Source: Pseudosulfitobacter koreensis (GTDB taxonomy: Bacteria; Pseudomonadota; Alphaproteobacteria; Rhodobacterales; Rhodobacteraceae). Taken from it: a stretch of DNA of 64,000 bases. The notes beneath the pieces are model-generated. The model saw nothing but the letters and a program-made list of their open reading frames with translations, was not told the DNA's origin and ran no database searches. The stretch is taken from the NCBI RefSeq assembly GCF_024733015.1, contig NZ_JANKJG010000001.1:248001-312000 (forward strand), read 5' to 3'. The position numbers were made by a program, and so were the translations under genes. Of this stretch, positions 51,784 to 60,286 are shown piece by piece; the stretch's first letter is position 1; the number at the start of each line of letters is the position of its first letter.

Positions 51784-52926
51784 TCAGAGCCTTTTGCGAG
51801 CCTCCAGGCAACGGGTGATAAAGGGCCGGAACGGCGCGGGGCTGGCCGAGATTTCAAAGCCTGCCGCCTCGCAAAGTGCTTTGATTTCAAGGAGTGAACG
51901 GGTTTTCCCTGTTTTCATTGCCAAAGTGTAAAGCGCAAAGTACACATCCCCCGCCCGCTCGGGCACGTCACCGCCCAGCATAGGCTCGGAGATGATCAGA
52001 CGTCCGCCCGCAGGCAACGCGTCAAAGCACTTGGCCAGCAAAGCGGTCACGGTGGAATCGCTATGGTCATAGAGAACGCGGATCAGGCTGATGGCGTCGG
52101 CACCTGAGGGAATCGGATCGTTCAGGAACGACCCGCCGAGGATCGTACTGCGCCCCGCAACTCCGGCACGTTCAAAACGTGGCTGCGCTGACGGTGCGAC
52201 TTCGGGCAGATCGAACAGCATCAGGTTCAGATGCGGAAATTCGCGCCCTGCGGCTGCCAGAAATGCGCCGGAACCGCCCCCGACATCCAGCAGGGTTTTG
52301 ACGTTGCTCAGATCGACGCTGCGCAGGGTGTCATCCGCAACCAGCTCAAGACTTTGCGCCATCAGGTCGGAGTAGGCCGCAGCCGCCCGCGGCTCCATGT
52401 CACCGCCGAACACATAGGGCCAGAACGATGCCAGTTCGGTTTCGGTTTCGCCGCGAAAGAACGCGGCAGGGTCGGCAAGGTCGCGGTACAGGATATCGTG
52501 GTGCCGGATCATCGCCTGCAGACCGGGCACGCCCACCAATGCGGCAGATCTGCGTGTCAGGCCGATCTTGCCGCCCCGCTTGCGCTTGAGCAGGCCCAGC
52601 GCGGTGGCGGCGCGCACCAGTATAACCATCCGGTCCAGCGGCACATTGCACTGCACGGACAGCTCTTCCGCCGTCATCGGAGCGTTCATGAGCTTGCCCG
52701 GCATCTCGAACTGCACAAGCGCCGACAGAATCTGCGAATGGCAAAAGCCCGCCAGAAGGTCAAACAGCGCCTCGCCTTCGCGCCGGACGATCCGCCGGGT
52801 GAGGAACGACCCTGCAGCCCATTTCTGAAACCGTCGCGACGCGATCAGCCGCGCGTTCCAGCCCGCAAATCCACCGCTGTTTCCACGACCACGCGCCACA
52901 GGCATATCCGCTGGCACGTCGGTCAT
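51784..52926 (-). CDS. crtF: Hydroxyneurosporene O-methyltransferase
   Basis: A 380-residue SAM methyltransferase with an N-terminal dimerisation/winged-helix part (MTAEELSVQCNVPLDRMVILVRAATALGLL) and a SAM motif LLDVGGGSGAFLAAAG. It methylates the 1-hydroxy group of demethylspheroidene-type carotenoids. It directly abuts the crtE stop, and the bchC promoter follows, so crtEF transcripts may read into bchCXYZ-puf. Confidence 0.94.
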   Translation of the reverse strand: MTDVPADMPVARGRGNSGGFAGWNARLIASRRFQKWAAGSFLTRRIVRREGEALFDLLAGFCHSQILSALVQFEMPGKLMNAPMTAEELSVQCNVPLDRMVILVRAATALGLLKRKRGGKIGLTRRSAALVGVPGLQAMIRHHDILYRDLADPAAFFRGETETELASFWPYVFGGDMEPRAAAAYSDLMAQSLELVADDTLRSVDLSNVKTLLDVGGGSGAFLAAAGREFPHLNLMLFDLPEVAPSAQPRFERAGVAGRSTILGGSFLNDPIPSGADAISLIRVLYDHSDSTVTALLAKCFDALPAGGRLIISEPMLGGDVPERAGDVYFALYTLAMKTGKTRSLLEIKALCEAAGFEISASPAPFRPFITRCLEARKRL

Positions 52927-53814
52927 TTATTCACCGGGGATGTGGCTGGCCTGACCCGCGCGCCATTTGATCGGCGTCAGCATTTCAGCCTGCGCGTTGA
53001 CCATTTTTGCCAGCATCGCCTCGCCCGGACATTTCGGGATCGAGGAAATCGCACCACTCAGGATGTCTTTCATCCGGCGGATCGCACCGGCGACCCCAAG
53101 TTCGGCCACGGCGTTCGGACGCCCGTGCAAATCATCCTGACCCGCGGGTTTGCCCAAGGTCTCTTCGTCGTAAAGCGCATCGCGCAGATCGTCGGCGACC
53201 TGAAAGGCCTCGCCGATCCGCGCGCCAAGGTCTTCCCATTGCTCGCCATCCTGACCGGCGGCGATGGCTCCCATCTGGGTGGCCGCGATGAACAAAGCAC
53301 CCGTCTTGGCGCGGTGATAGGCCGACAAATCGATCACTTCTTCGCTTTCCCAGCCCTGGCCCGCGCAGATGCCATTGGGCATCCCCGTACGCTCGGCCAG
53401 CACCTTCAGCAATTCTATCGCGCGTGCAGAATCCAGAGCAGCAGCATGGGTTAGAACCGAAAACGCCATGATGATCAGGCTATCGCCGGTCAGCACGGCC
53501 AGCGGCTCTCCGAATGCGCGGTGCACGGCGGGTTTGCCGCGCCGGGTGTCCGCATCGTCAAAGCAGGGCAGATCGTCATGTACCAAGGACGCACAGTGGA
53601 TCAGTTCAAGCGCCGCCGCCGCCGCATTTGCAAGTTCGGGATTGTCGTCACCACATGCTGCCGAAACGCTGAGCAGGATTTTCGGCCTGATCCGCGCGCC
53701 GCCGGGTGTCACCGTGTACTGCAAGGCGGACGCCAGCTTTCCGGGTGACGGGGCGGCCTGCCCGTTGCGAATGGCACGCGAAATCGCAGTTTCGATCCGG
53801 TCGTCGAAAGGCAT
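52927..53814 (-). CDS. crtE: Geranylgeranyl diphosphate synthase
   Basis: A 295-residue prenyltransferase. The first aspartate-rich motif is DDLPCFDDADTRRGK and the second is VADDLRD. It supplies GGPP for carotenoids and for the bacteriochlorophyll tail. ATG 53814 follows AAAGGAA. Tandem PpsR sites lie just upstream, one of them degenerate. Confidence 0.95.
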   Translation of the reverse strand: MPFDDRIETAISRAIRNGQAAPSPGKLASALQYTVTPGGARIRPKILLSVSAACGDDNPELANAAAAALELIHCASLVHDDLPCFDDADTRRGKPAVHRAFGEPLAVLTGDSLIIMAFSVLTHAAALDSARAIELLKVLAERTGMPNGICAGQGWESEEVIDLSAYHRAKTGALFIAATQMGAIAAGQDGEQWEDLGARIGEAFQVADDLRDALYDEETLGKPAGQDDLHGRPNAVAELGVAGAIRRMKDILSGAISSIPKCPGEAMLAKMVNAQAEMLTPIKWRAGQASHIPGE

Positions 53815-53838
53815 GGGATGGTTCCTTTGTCAGCAAAG

Positions 53839-53856
53839 TGTACTATCATTCTTGCA
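53839..53856. promoter_or_regulatory. Degenerate PpsR site at crtE
   Basis: TGTACTATCATTCTTGCA is TGT-N12-GCA, one base off the PpsR palindrome. It is exactly 8 bp from the perfect site at 53865. On the minus strand it includes GATAGT, a candidate crtE -10, 17 bp from TTTACA in the other palindrome. Confidence 0.65.
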
Positions 53857-53864
53857 ACTCTAAT

Positions 53865-53882
53865 TGTAAACTAAACTGGACA
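53865..53882. promoter_or_regulatory. PpsR palindrome between crtE and crtD
   Basis: An exact TGT-N12-ACA palindrome, TGTAAACTAAACTGGACA, in the 117-bp divergent region. It carries the putative crtE -35 (TTTACA on the minus strand) and lies 49 bp upstream of crtD. Its sequence is nearly identical to the site at the crtI promoter. Confidence 0.92.
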
Positions 53883-53931
53883 CTTCGCGTTCACCTGTCA
53901 ATCCATACCTGCGCAAAGGAACCTTGACCCC

Positions 53932-55509
53932 ATGTCCGACGCCGCCCCTCACGTGGCCATTGTCGGTGCCGGCATCGGCGGGCTTGCCGCCGCTTTGCGG
54001 CTGGCGCATCGGGGTGTGCGCGTCACGGTGCTGGAACGTCACGGCACGCCGGGCGGCAAGATGCGCACGCTGCCGACCGTGGCGGGGCCGGTCGACGCAG
54101 GGCCGACCGTTCTGACGATGAAACCTGTGTTCGAGGCCCTGTTTGCAGATGTCGGCACGCGACTGGACGATCACGTCACACTGGACGCGCAAACCATCCT
54201 TGCGCGGCATTTCTGGCCTGACGGCACCCGACTGGACCTGATGCACGACCCCGACGCCAGCCTGCGGAATGTGGCGGATGTCTTTGGCCCCCGTTCGGCG
54301 TCAGAATTCGCCAGCTTTTCGGAAAAGGCACGCACGTTGTTCGAGGCCTTCGACGCGCCGATGATGCAATCCGCCGCCCCGACCAGCGCCGCGCTTACCC
54401 TCGAGGTCGCCAAGAACCCGAAGCTGATTCGCCACATCACCCCGCACCTCAGCCTGATGCAGAGCCTGAGCCGCCATTTCACCGATCCGCGCCTGGCCCA
54501 GCTTTTTGCGCGCTATGCGACCTATGTCGGCGGCTTGCCTGCATTATCGCCTGCATTGCTGAGCCTGATCTGGCATGCCGAACGCATGGGTGTCTGGCAC
54601 GTCAGGGGCGGCATGATCGAACTGGCCCGTAGTATCGCGAAACTGGCCACATCCTTTGGCGCCACGTTCCATTACGACACGCACGTCACCCGCGTGGAAC
54701 TGCAGGCGGGACAGGCCTGCGCTGTCTATACAGCCACCGGGCGCATTTCCGTCGATGCGGTGCTGTTCAACGGCGATCCCGCGGCGTTGCACTTGGGCCT
54801 GTTGGGCGATGCCGTGAAACCAGCCGTCACACCCGAGGCGACGCGGCCCCGCAGCCTGTCGGCTTGCGTGATGAGCTTTGCCGCCAAGCCGCAGGGTGTC
54901 GCGTTGTCAGGCCACAACGTCTTTTTCTCAGGTGACCCGAAATCGGAATACGGCCCGCTTGCGCAGGGCAGGATGCAGACCGATCCGACGCTTTACGTCT
55001 GCGCCCAAGACCGGCTTTCCGGCGACAGGCCCGATGGGCAAGAGCGGTTCGAGATCATCCTCAACTGTCCGCCCATCGACCGCCCCGACCCCGAACACGA
55101 CAAGAAAGCGAGAACCATATGTCACACCTTGATCCTGAAACGGCTGCGTCACCTCGGGCTGACATTCACACCGCAACCCGGCCCCGAGACACTGACGACG
55201 CCGCAGGGCTTCGACAGTCTCTATCCGGGATCGGCGGGCGCGCTTTACGGGCGGTCGCCACACGGGATGATGGCGGCGTTCAAACGTCCGACGGTGCGCA
55301 CGGCGATACCGGGGATCTACCTTGTGGGGGGCGGGGTGCATCCGGGGCCGGGGGTGCCGATGGCGACGCTCTGCGCACGGCACGCGGCCGAGGCGATCTT
55401 GAACGACCTGCCTTCGATCTCACGGTTCCGCCCGGCGGATACGCATGGTGGTACGTCGACGGTGTCAGCGACGACGGCACGCGCGCCGTCTCGGTCATCG
55501 GCTTCATAG
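53932..55509 (+). CDS. crtD: Methoxyneurosporene (hydroxyneurosporene) dehydrogenase
   Basis: A 525-residue FAD-dependent carotenoid desaturase. The N-terminal motif is IVGAGIGGLAAALRLAHRG, and the C-terminal flavin contact is YLVGGGVHPGPGVPMATL. It introduces the 3,4 double bond. The last 30 or so residues (after AILNDL) are low-complexity and Ser/Thr-rich, because this stretch is shared in another frame with the start of crtC. Divergent from crtE across PpsR sites. Confidence 0.93.
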   Translation: MSDAAPHVAIVGAGIGGLAAALRLAHRGVRVTVLERHGTPGGKMRTLPTVAGPVDAGPTVLTMKPVFEALFADVGTRLDDHVTLDAQTILARHFWPDGTRLDLMHDPDASLRNVADVFGPRSASEFASFSEKARTLFEAFDAPMMQSAAPTSAALTLEVAKNPKLIRHITPHLSLMQSLSRHFTDPRLAQLFARYATYVGGLPALSPALLSLIWHAERMGVWHVRGGMIELARSIAKLATSFGATFHYDTHVTRVELQAGQACAVYTATGRISVDAVLFNGDPAALHLGLLGDAVKPAVTPEATRPRSLSACVMSFAAKPQGVALSGHNVFFSGDPKSEYGPLAQGRMQTDPTLYVCAQDRLSGDRPDGQERFEIILNCPPIDRPDPEHDKKARTICHTLILKRLRHLGLTFTPQPGPETLTTPQGFDSLYPGSAGALYGRSPHGMMAAFKRPTVRTAIPGIYLVGGGVHPGPGVPMATLCARHAAEAILNDLPSISRFRPADTHGGTSTVSATTARAPSRSSAS

Positions 55510-56333
55510 GCTCCGTTTTCTCGCCTTGGTACGCGTGGTCAGGGCGCGGTGATCCGACGAACCACTGCTGCATGAACGTCGCGACCTATGGCGCAGGCGG
55601 GCGTTTTGCCATGACAGACCGGGGCAGTTCTGCCCTGCGCCAGTCGCGCGATTGCCTGCAAGTCGGTCCCTCCTCGATAAGCTGGCAGAACGGGCAGTTG
55701 GTCATCGAAATTGACGAAGTGTCCTCGCTGCCCCTGGTTTCGCGGATGCGCGGACAGATCACCCTGACCCCTTCCGCAATCACCCAAGCCGAGCTTCCGC
55801 TAAGCCCTGACGGTGCTCACATCTGGCGGCCCTTTGCCCCCATCGCGCGCATCTCTGTGGCGCTTGAGGCAAAGGGCTGGCAATTCGACGGGCACGGGTA
55901 TTTCGATGCCAACTTCGGCACGCGACCATTGGAAAAGGATTTCAAAACATGGACTTGGGGGCGCTATCCGACCGAGGCGGGCGCGTCATGTTTTTACGAT
56001 GCGACACGGCGGGACGGATCGACGTTGAACGCCGCCATCGCCTTTGCACGGGACGGCACTGCCCGGACCTTCGACGCGCCGCCCGTCACTGCGTTCAAAC
56101 GTACGCTGTGGGCCCTGCGCCGTGACACCAGAGCGGACCCCGGAACCACGCCGGTCCAGGTCAAGCCGATGCTGGACGCGCCGTTCTATTCGCGGTCGAT
56201 CGTGAAAACACAGATCAATGGCGAGGTTGTCCAGGGCGTGCACGAAGCGCTGGATCTGGATCGCTACGCCCAACCCCTGCTGAAACCCATGCTCGCGTTC
56301 CGCGTGCCCCGCAGACGCAACTGGACGTTCTAG
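55371..56333 (+). CDS. crtC: Hydroxyneurosporene synthase (carotenoid 1,2-hydratase)
   Basis: A hydratase that adds water at C1,2 of neurosporene. Family sequence begins at RPAFDLTVPPGGYAWWYVDGVSDDG (codons from about 55404) and continues with FIGSVFSPWY, NHCCMNVATYG and CFYDATRRDGS. No ATG, GTG or TTG occurs in frame between 55119 and this block. The coordinate given is a CTG at 55371, the only near-cognate codon in the right place, and is tentative; ATG 55119 would add over 90 residues that shadow crtD. It overlaps crtD by 139 bases with this start. Confidence 0.85.
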   Translation: MRTARGRGDLERPAFDLTVPPGGYAWWYVDGVSDDGTRAVSVIGFIGSVFSPWYAWSGRGDPTNHCCMNVATYGAGGRFAMTDRGSSALRQSRDCLQVGPSSISWQNGQLVIEIDEVSSLPLVSRMRGQITLTPSAITQAELPLSPDGAHIWRPFAPIARISVALEAKGWQFDGHGYFDANFGTRPLEKDFKTWTWGRYPTEAGASCFYDATRRDGSTLNAAIAFARDGTARTFDAPPVTAFKRTLWALRRDTRADPGTTPVQVKPMLDAPFYSRSIVKTQINGEVVQGVHEALDLDRYAQPLLKPMLAFRVPRRRNWTF

Positions 56334-56370
56334 GGGTCTGTCATACGCCACGCCCGGTTGGCAGCAGGCC

Positions 56371-56850
56371 TTAAACCTTTGACAGGTCCAAAGGCTGCAC
56401 ATCCGGGTTAAGCCGCGCCACCGACAAGTTCAGCAGCCCGGCAACACTGACCCAAGCCAGATAGGGCAGCATCGCGACGCCTGCCCACGTATCCAGCTGC
56501 CAGTGCGTGATCACACAGCCCAGCACCGACAGCCACAGGCACGCCATGACGATCAGCGCGCCCTTCAACCGGCGCACGCCGAAAAAGACGGGGGTCCACA
56601 GCGCGTTGAATGCGATCTGTGCGGCCCAAAAGGCCATCGCATATCCGTTGTCTGGCAAGACAGCTACCCGCGCCGCCGCAAAAGAGATCAGCAGGTAGAT
56701 CGTCGTCCACATCACCGGAAACGCCCAGTTGGGCGGTGTCCAGCTTGGCTTTTTCAGCTGTTTGTACCAGTCACCCGGCGAGAATATGGCGCCGGTTGCT
56801 CCGGCCCCGAAACAGGCCGCCAGAAAGAGTGCGAAGAGAATGATATCCAT
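56371..56850 (-). CDS. tspO: TspO/MBR family protein
   Basis: A 159-residue five-helix membrane protein of the TspO (peripheral benzodiazepine receptor-like) family. LFLAACFGAGATGAIFSPGDWYKQLKKPSWTPPNWAFPVMW in the first half and the conserved Trp/Asn pattern (WAAQIAFNALWTPVFFG) are clear. In Rhodobacter sphaeroides TspO binds porphyrins and lowers photosynthesis gene expression in oxygen. It is last in crtI-crtB-tspO, 20 bp from crtB, and convergent with crtC. Confidence 0.93.
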   Translation of the reverse strand: MDIILFALFLAACFGAGATGAIFSPGDWYKQLKKPSWTPPNWAFPVMWTTIYLLISFAAARVAVLPDNGYAMAFWAAQIAFNALWTPVFFGVRRLKGALIVMACLWLSVLGCVITHWQLDTWAGVAMLPYLAWVSVAGLLNLSVARLNPDVQPLDLSKV

Positions 56851-56870
56851 ATCTTGTCATAGGGCACAGG

Positions 56871-57914
56871 TTACTCTGCCGCTACCCCGGTTGTGCGCCC
56901 TTGCGCGGATTCGCGCGATTTCAATTCCGCCAGAACGCTGAGAACCGCGCCTGTGCGCCCGGAACCCCAGACTGCCGCGCGCGGTGCGCTGCTTGCGGCG
57001 GCATCGACCAGAAAGCGCACCTCGTCCAGCGGCGGTGCAAACAGGACGGGTGATCTGGGCAGGATCAGGCTGCCGCCGGTGCGCAGCACAGACCTGCCGA
57101 TCAGCGCCATCTTTTGCGATGTGCCGGTGCGCGCGCGGTGGTTGATGGTGTCGAAACCGTTGCGCACCACGCCTGCACCGATCGCAGCATAGATATAGCG
57201 CGCGGCGAAAATGCCGGTGCGCGCGCTGCGCGGCAGCACGGCTATGCCCGATTCGGACCGGATGTAGAGCCTGCGCGCCTCGGCCAGCAGGCGGCGCACC
57301 ATCTGGCGCACCTCCGGGCTGGCGGTGGGCTGCTGCAGGAAACTCGTGGGGGTCAGGCCCGCCTGCTCCAGCCACTCCAGCGGCAGATAGATGCGCCCGG
57401 CGCGCGCGTCTTCGCCCACGTCGCGCGCGATGTTCGTCAGCTGCATCGCCACACCCAGATCGCAGGCCCGCGCCAAGGCATCGGCATCGCGGACCCGCAT
57501 CAGCACGCACATCATCGCACCCACCGCCGAGGCGACCCGTGCCGAATAGGCCCTGACATCCGACAGGGTGTCATAGCGCCGGTCGACGGCATCCCATGCC
57601 AGACCTTCCAGCAATGCCTCGGGCAGGGCGCGCGGCATGTCGAACCCTTCGACAATCGCGGCAAAGGCGCGATCTTCGGGGGCGTTCCGGGGGCGGCCCG
57701 CATAGGCCAGATCCAGACGCTCTTGCAGCGACAGCACCGCCCGCCCCTTGTTGTCCCCCTCGTCGACTTCGTCATCGGCCAGGCGGCAAAACGCATAAAG
57801 CGCCAGCGCAGGGTCGCGTACGGAGGCGGGCAACAGCTTCGACGCCGCGTGAAACGACAGCGACCCCGTGCGGATCACGGCGCGACAATGTGCAAGGTCG
57901 TCAGGATCAATCAT
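56871..57914 (-). CDS. crtB: Phytoene synthase
   Basis: A 347-residue squalene/phytoene synthase. The two aspartate-rich motifs are DDEVDEGDN and DVGEDARAGRIYLP. It condenses two GGPP to phytoene. Its start overlaps the crtI stop (ATGA). Confidence 0.95.
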   Translation of the reverse strand: MIDPDDLAHCRAVIRTGSLSFHAASKLLPASVRDPALALYAFCRLADDEVDEGDNKGRAVLSLQERLDLAYAGRPRNAPEDRAFAAIVEGFDMPRALPEALLEGLAWDAVDRRYDTLSDVRAYSARVASAVGAMMCVLMRVRDADALARACDLGVAMQLTNIARDVGEDARAGRIYLPLEWLEQAGLTPTSFLQQPTASPEVRQMVRRLLAEARRLYIRSESGIAVLPRSARTGIFAARYIYAAIGAGVVRNGFDTINHRARTGTSQKMALIGRSVLRTGGSLILPRSPVLFAPPLDEVRFLVDAAASSAPRAAVWGSGRTGAVLSVLAELKSRESAQGRTTGVAAE

Positions 57915-59476
57915 TCCGCAGCCAGCCTTTCATATCCGGCCCTCCGCGGCCTGTCAGGCACCAGCTTGCCCAGAACCTCGGCGCTGGAGACGACACCCGG
58001 CAGCCCCGCACCGGGATGCGTGCCTGCACCCACCAGATAGAGCCCTCGCGCCTCTTCGCTGACATTGTGCGGACGGAACCAAGCGCTTTGCAGGATGCGC
58101 GGCTCGATCGAGAAACCACAGCCGTGCGGGCTGAGGTATCTGTCGCGGAAGGTTTCGGGGGTAAACACCAGTTCGGTCGAGATATGCTTTTGAAAGCCGG
58201 GAATCAGCTTTTCGACTTCTGCCGCAACCTTGGCGCGGTAAACCGGTTCTTCGGCGGCCCAGTCGACCGCATTCTTCCACCCCAGGTGCGGCACCGGCGA
58301 CAGGACATAGAACGTGTCGTCCCCCGCAGGCGCGACCGTAGGATCGGTGACCGACGGGCGGTGGACGTAAAGGCTCATGTCGTCCGACAGCTTGCCCTTG
58401 ATGAAGATGTCCTTGAGCAACCCCTTGTATCGCGGGCCGTTCAGGATGGTGTGGTGACCGACATCAGCCCATTTGTCCGCCGTCCCTTTGGTGCCGAAGT
58501 ACCAAACATAAAGCCCCATCGACCAGCGTTTGCGCGACAGCTTTTTGTCGGTCCAGCGGCGGCGCGGGTGATTGCGCAGCAAATGGTCGTAGGTGTATCC
58601 GGCGTCGGCATTGCTGACGACCACCGGCGCCTTGACCTCGGTGCCGTCGTCCAGCCGCACGCCCTGTGCCGCGCCATCGGTCAGGATGATCTCGTCTGCC
58701 ACGGTATTGTGCCGGATCTCGCCGCCCTGCGCGCGCACCACGTCGGCCATCGCATCGGCAATCGCCTGCACCCCGCCCATCGCGTAATGCACGCCAAACC
58801 TTGTTTCCAGATGCGCCACCAGCGCGTAGATCGACGTCACGTGCATCGGGTTGCCCCCGATGAACAAAGGATGAAACGACAGTGCCATGCGCAGCTTTTC
58901 ATCCTTCACGCGGCCGGACGCATGCGCATAGATCGACCTGTCCGCCCGCAGCCGCGCAAAGGTCGGCAGCACCTTGATCGTGTCGATCAGGCGGTGCATC
59001 GGCTTGGCCACCATCCCCTCGAACCCGACCACATAGCGGGCCTGCGCATCTTTCAGGAACCGCTGAAAGCCCTTCACGTCGCGCGGGCTGAGCCGTGCCA
59101 CTTCTTCCAGCATTTGCGCGGGGTCAGAGCCTGCACGAAACTTGGCCCCGTCGGGCCAGCGGATCTCGTAAAACGGCTCTAACGGGCGCAAATCCACGTC
59201 CTTGCGAAAGTCGCGCCCGCAATCTGCCCACAGATCCTCGAATACCTGAGGCACCGTCACGATGGTCGGTCCCAGGTCGAACCGGTGGCCGTCTTGCGTG
59301 ATGGCCGACCCACGCCCGCCCGTGCGGTCCAGCTTGTCCAGAACCGTGACCGCATAGCCTTTGGCCCCCAGCCGCATCGCTGCCGCCAACCCGCCCAGCC
59401 CTGCGCCGATCACGATGGCGCGGTCATCTGACACTGCTTCGTTTCGCTTGAGCGGGGCAACAGCCATCAACATCAT
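57911..59476 (-). CDS. crtI: Phytoene desaturase
   Basis: A 521-residue FAD-dependent desaturase making neurosporene from phytoene in this lineage. VIGAGLGGLAAAMRLGAKG at the N-terminus and LVGAGTHPGAGLPGVV near the C-terminus are diagnostic. Starts at 59476, 59473 or 59467 are all possible; I use the first. A PpsR palindrome begins 12 bases upstream. Confidence 0.95.
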   Translation of the reverse strand: MMLMAVAPLKRNEAVSDDRAIVIGAGLGGLAAAMRLGAKGYAVTVLDKLDRTGGRGSAITQDGHRFDLGPTIVTVPQVFEDLWADCGRDFRKDVDLRPLEPFYEIRWPDGAKFRAGSDPAQMLEEVARLSPRDVKGFQRFLKDAQARYVVGFEGMVAKPMHRLIDTIKVLPTFARLRADRSIYAHASGRVKDEKLRMALSFHPLFIGGNPMHVTSIYALVAHLETRFGVHYAMGGVQAIADAMADVVRAQGGEIRHNTVADEIILTDGAAQGVRLDDGTEVKAPVVVSNADAGYTYDHLLRNHPRRRWTDKKLSRKRWSMGLYVWYFGTKGTADKWADVGHHTILNGPRYKGLLKDIFIKGKLSDDMSLYVHRPSVTDPTVAPAGDDTFYVLSPVPHLGWKNAVDWAAEEPVYRAKVAAEVEKLIPGFQKHISTELVFTPETFRDRYLSPHGCGFSIEPRILQSAWFRPHNVSEEARGLYLVGAGTHPGAGLPGVVSSAEVLGKLVPDRPRRAGYERLAAE

Positions 59477-59488
59477 CCGATTCAGTTA

Positions 59489-59506
59489 TGTCTAGTTTAG
59501 TTTACA
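59489..59506. promoter_or_regulatory. PpsR palindrome at crtI
   Basis: An exact TGT-N12-ACA palindrome, TGTCTAGTTTAGTTTACA, 12 bp upstream of the crtI start. Its complement matches the crtE/crtD palindrome at 17 of 18 bases, suggesting conserved operator-promoter overlap at the carotenoid genes. Confidence 0.92.
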
Positions 59507-59544
59507 ATTCTAGGACGCCACACCTTCACAACGCAAGCAGTATG

Positions 59545-59562
59545 TGTCAGATTAAATTTACA
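59545..59562. promoter_or_regulatory. PpsR palindrome at crtA
   Basis: An exact TGT-N12-ACA palindrome, TGTCAGATTAAATTTACA, 19 bp upstream of the crtA ATG and 38 bp from the crtI site. It would control the crtA-bchIDO operon. Confidence 0.92.
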
Positions 59563-59581
59563 TATCGGGATCAAACGCCTT

Positions 59582-60286
59582 ATGCCGCAAGTCGTCAGTT
59601 TCAGCTTCTTTCGATTCGATACAGTCCGGTCGCGTCTGTGGGCCTTTGCGATGATGGGACTGGCACGCGGCCCGATGGCGCGGATTGCCGACATCGGTTT
59701 CTGGAAGCTGTGCGGGTCAGGTACGGGCGAGGGGTTCACGCCCTTGCCCAACACCTCGGTCTATGCGGTGCTGGCCACATGGCCCGACGCGGAAACGGCA
59801 CGGCAGCAGACGGACACGGCAGAGATTTACAAACGCTACCGTACACAGGCTTGCGAACACTGGACCGTCTTCATGTCCACCGACAGCGTGCGCGGCGCGT
59901 GGTCGGGCAAAACCCCGTTCGAGGCGTCACAGCACATGAACACCGGCCCGCTCGCCGCACTGACACGCGCGACGATCAAACCCGGCATCCTGATGCGGTT
60001 CTGGCGCCGCGTGCCCGATATCTCGGCGGTGATCGGTCAGGACCCCAACGTCATCTTCAAGATCGGCGTGGGCGAAGTGCCGATGTTGCACCAGGTGACA
60101 TTCTCGATCTGGCCCGACGCCGCGCGAATGGCGGATTTTGCCCGCACCGGCCCACATGCCGCCGCGATCAAGGCCGTGCGCGAAGAAGGCTGGTTCAACG
60201 AAGAACTCTACGCCCGTTTCACGCTGCTGTCCGACGTGGGCACTTGGGGCGGCTCTTCTCCTCTTTCACGACTGGAAACCACATGA
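59582..60286 (+). CDS. crtA: Spheroidene monooxygenase
   Basis: A 234-residue oxygenase that introduces the C2 keto group (spheroidene to spheroidenone), an O2-dependent step that colours aerobic cells red. Family segments FSFFRFDTVRSRLWAFAMMGLARG and TIKPGILMRFWRRVPDIS are present. It overlaps bchI by four bases, so carotenoid oxidation and Mg-chelatase are cotranscribed. Upstream is a PpsR palindrome. Confidence 0.94.
   Translation: MPQVVSFSFFRFDTVRSRLWAFAMMGLARGPMARIADIGFWKLCGSGTGEGFTPLPNTSVYAVLATWPDAETARQQTDTAEIYKRYRTQACEHWTVFMSTDSVRGAWSGKTPFEASQHMNTGPLAALTRATIKPGILMRFWRRVPDISAVIGQDPNVIFKIGVGEVPMLHQVTFSIWPDAARMADFARTGPHAAAIKAVREEGWFNEELYARFTLLSDVGTWGGSSPLSRLETT

Noticed and set aside
55119..55370. 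Extension of crtC to the only ATG in frame
   Set aside because: The extra residues are the shadow of conserved CrtD sequence in another frame and show no similarity to CrtC proteins, so I used a tentative CTG start instead and reported the problem.
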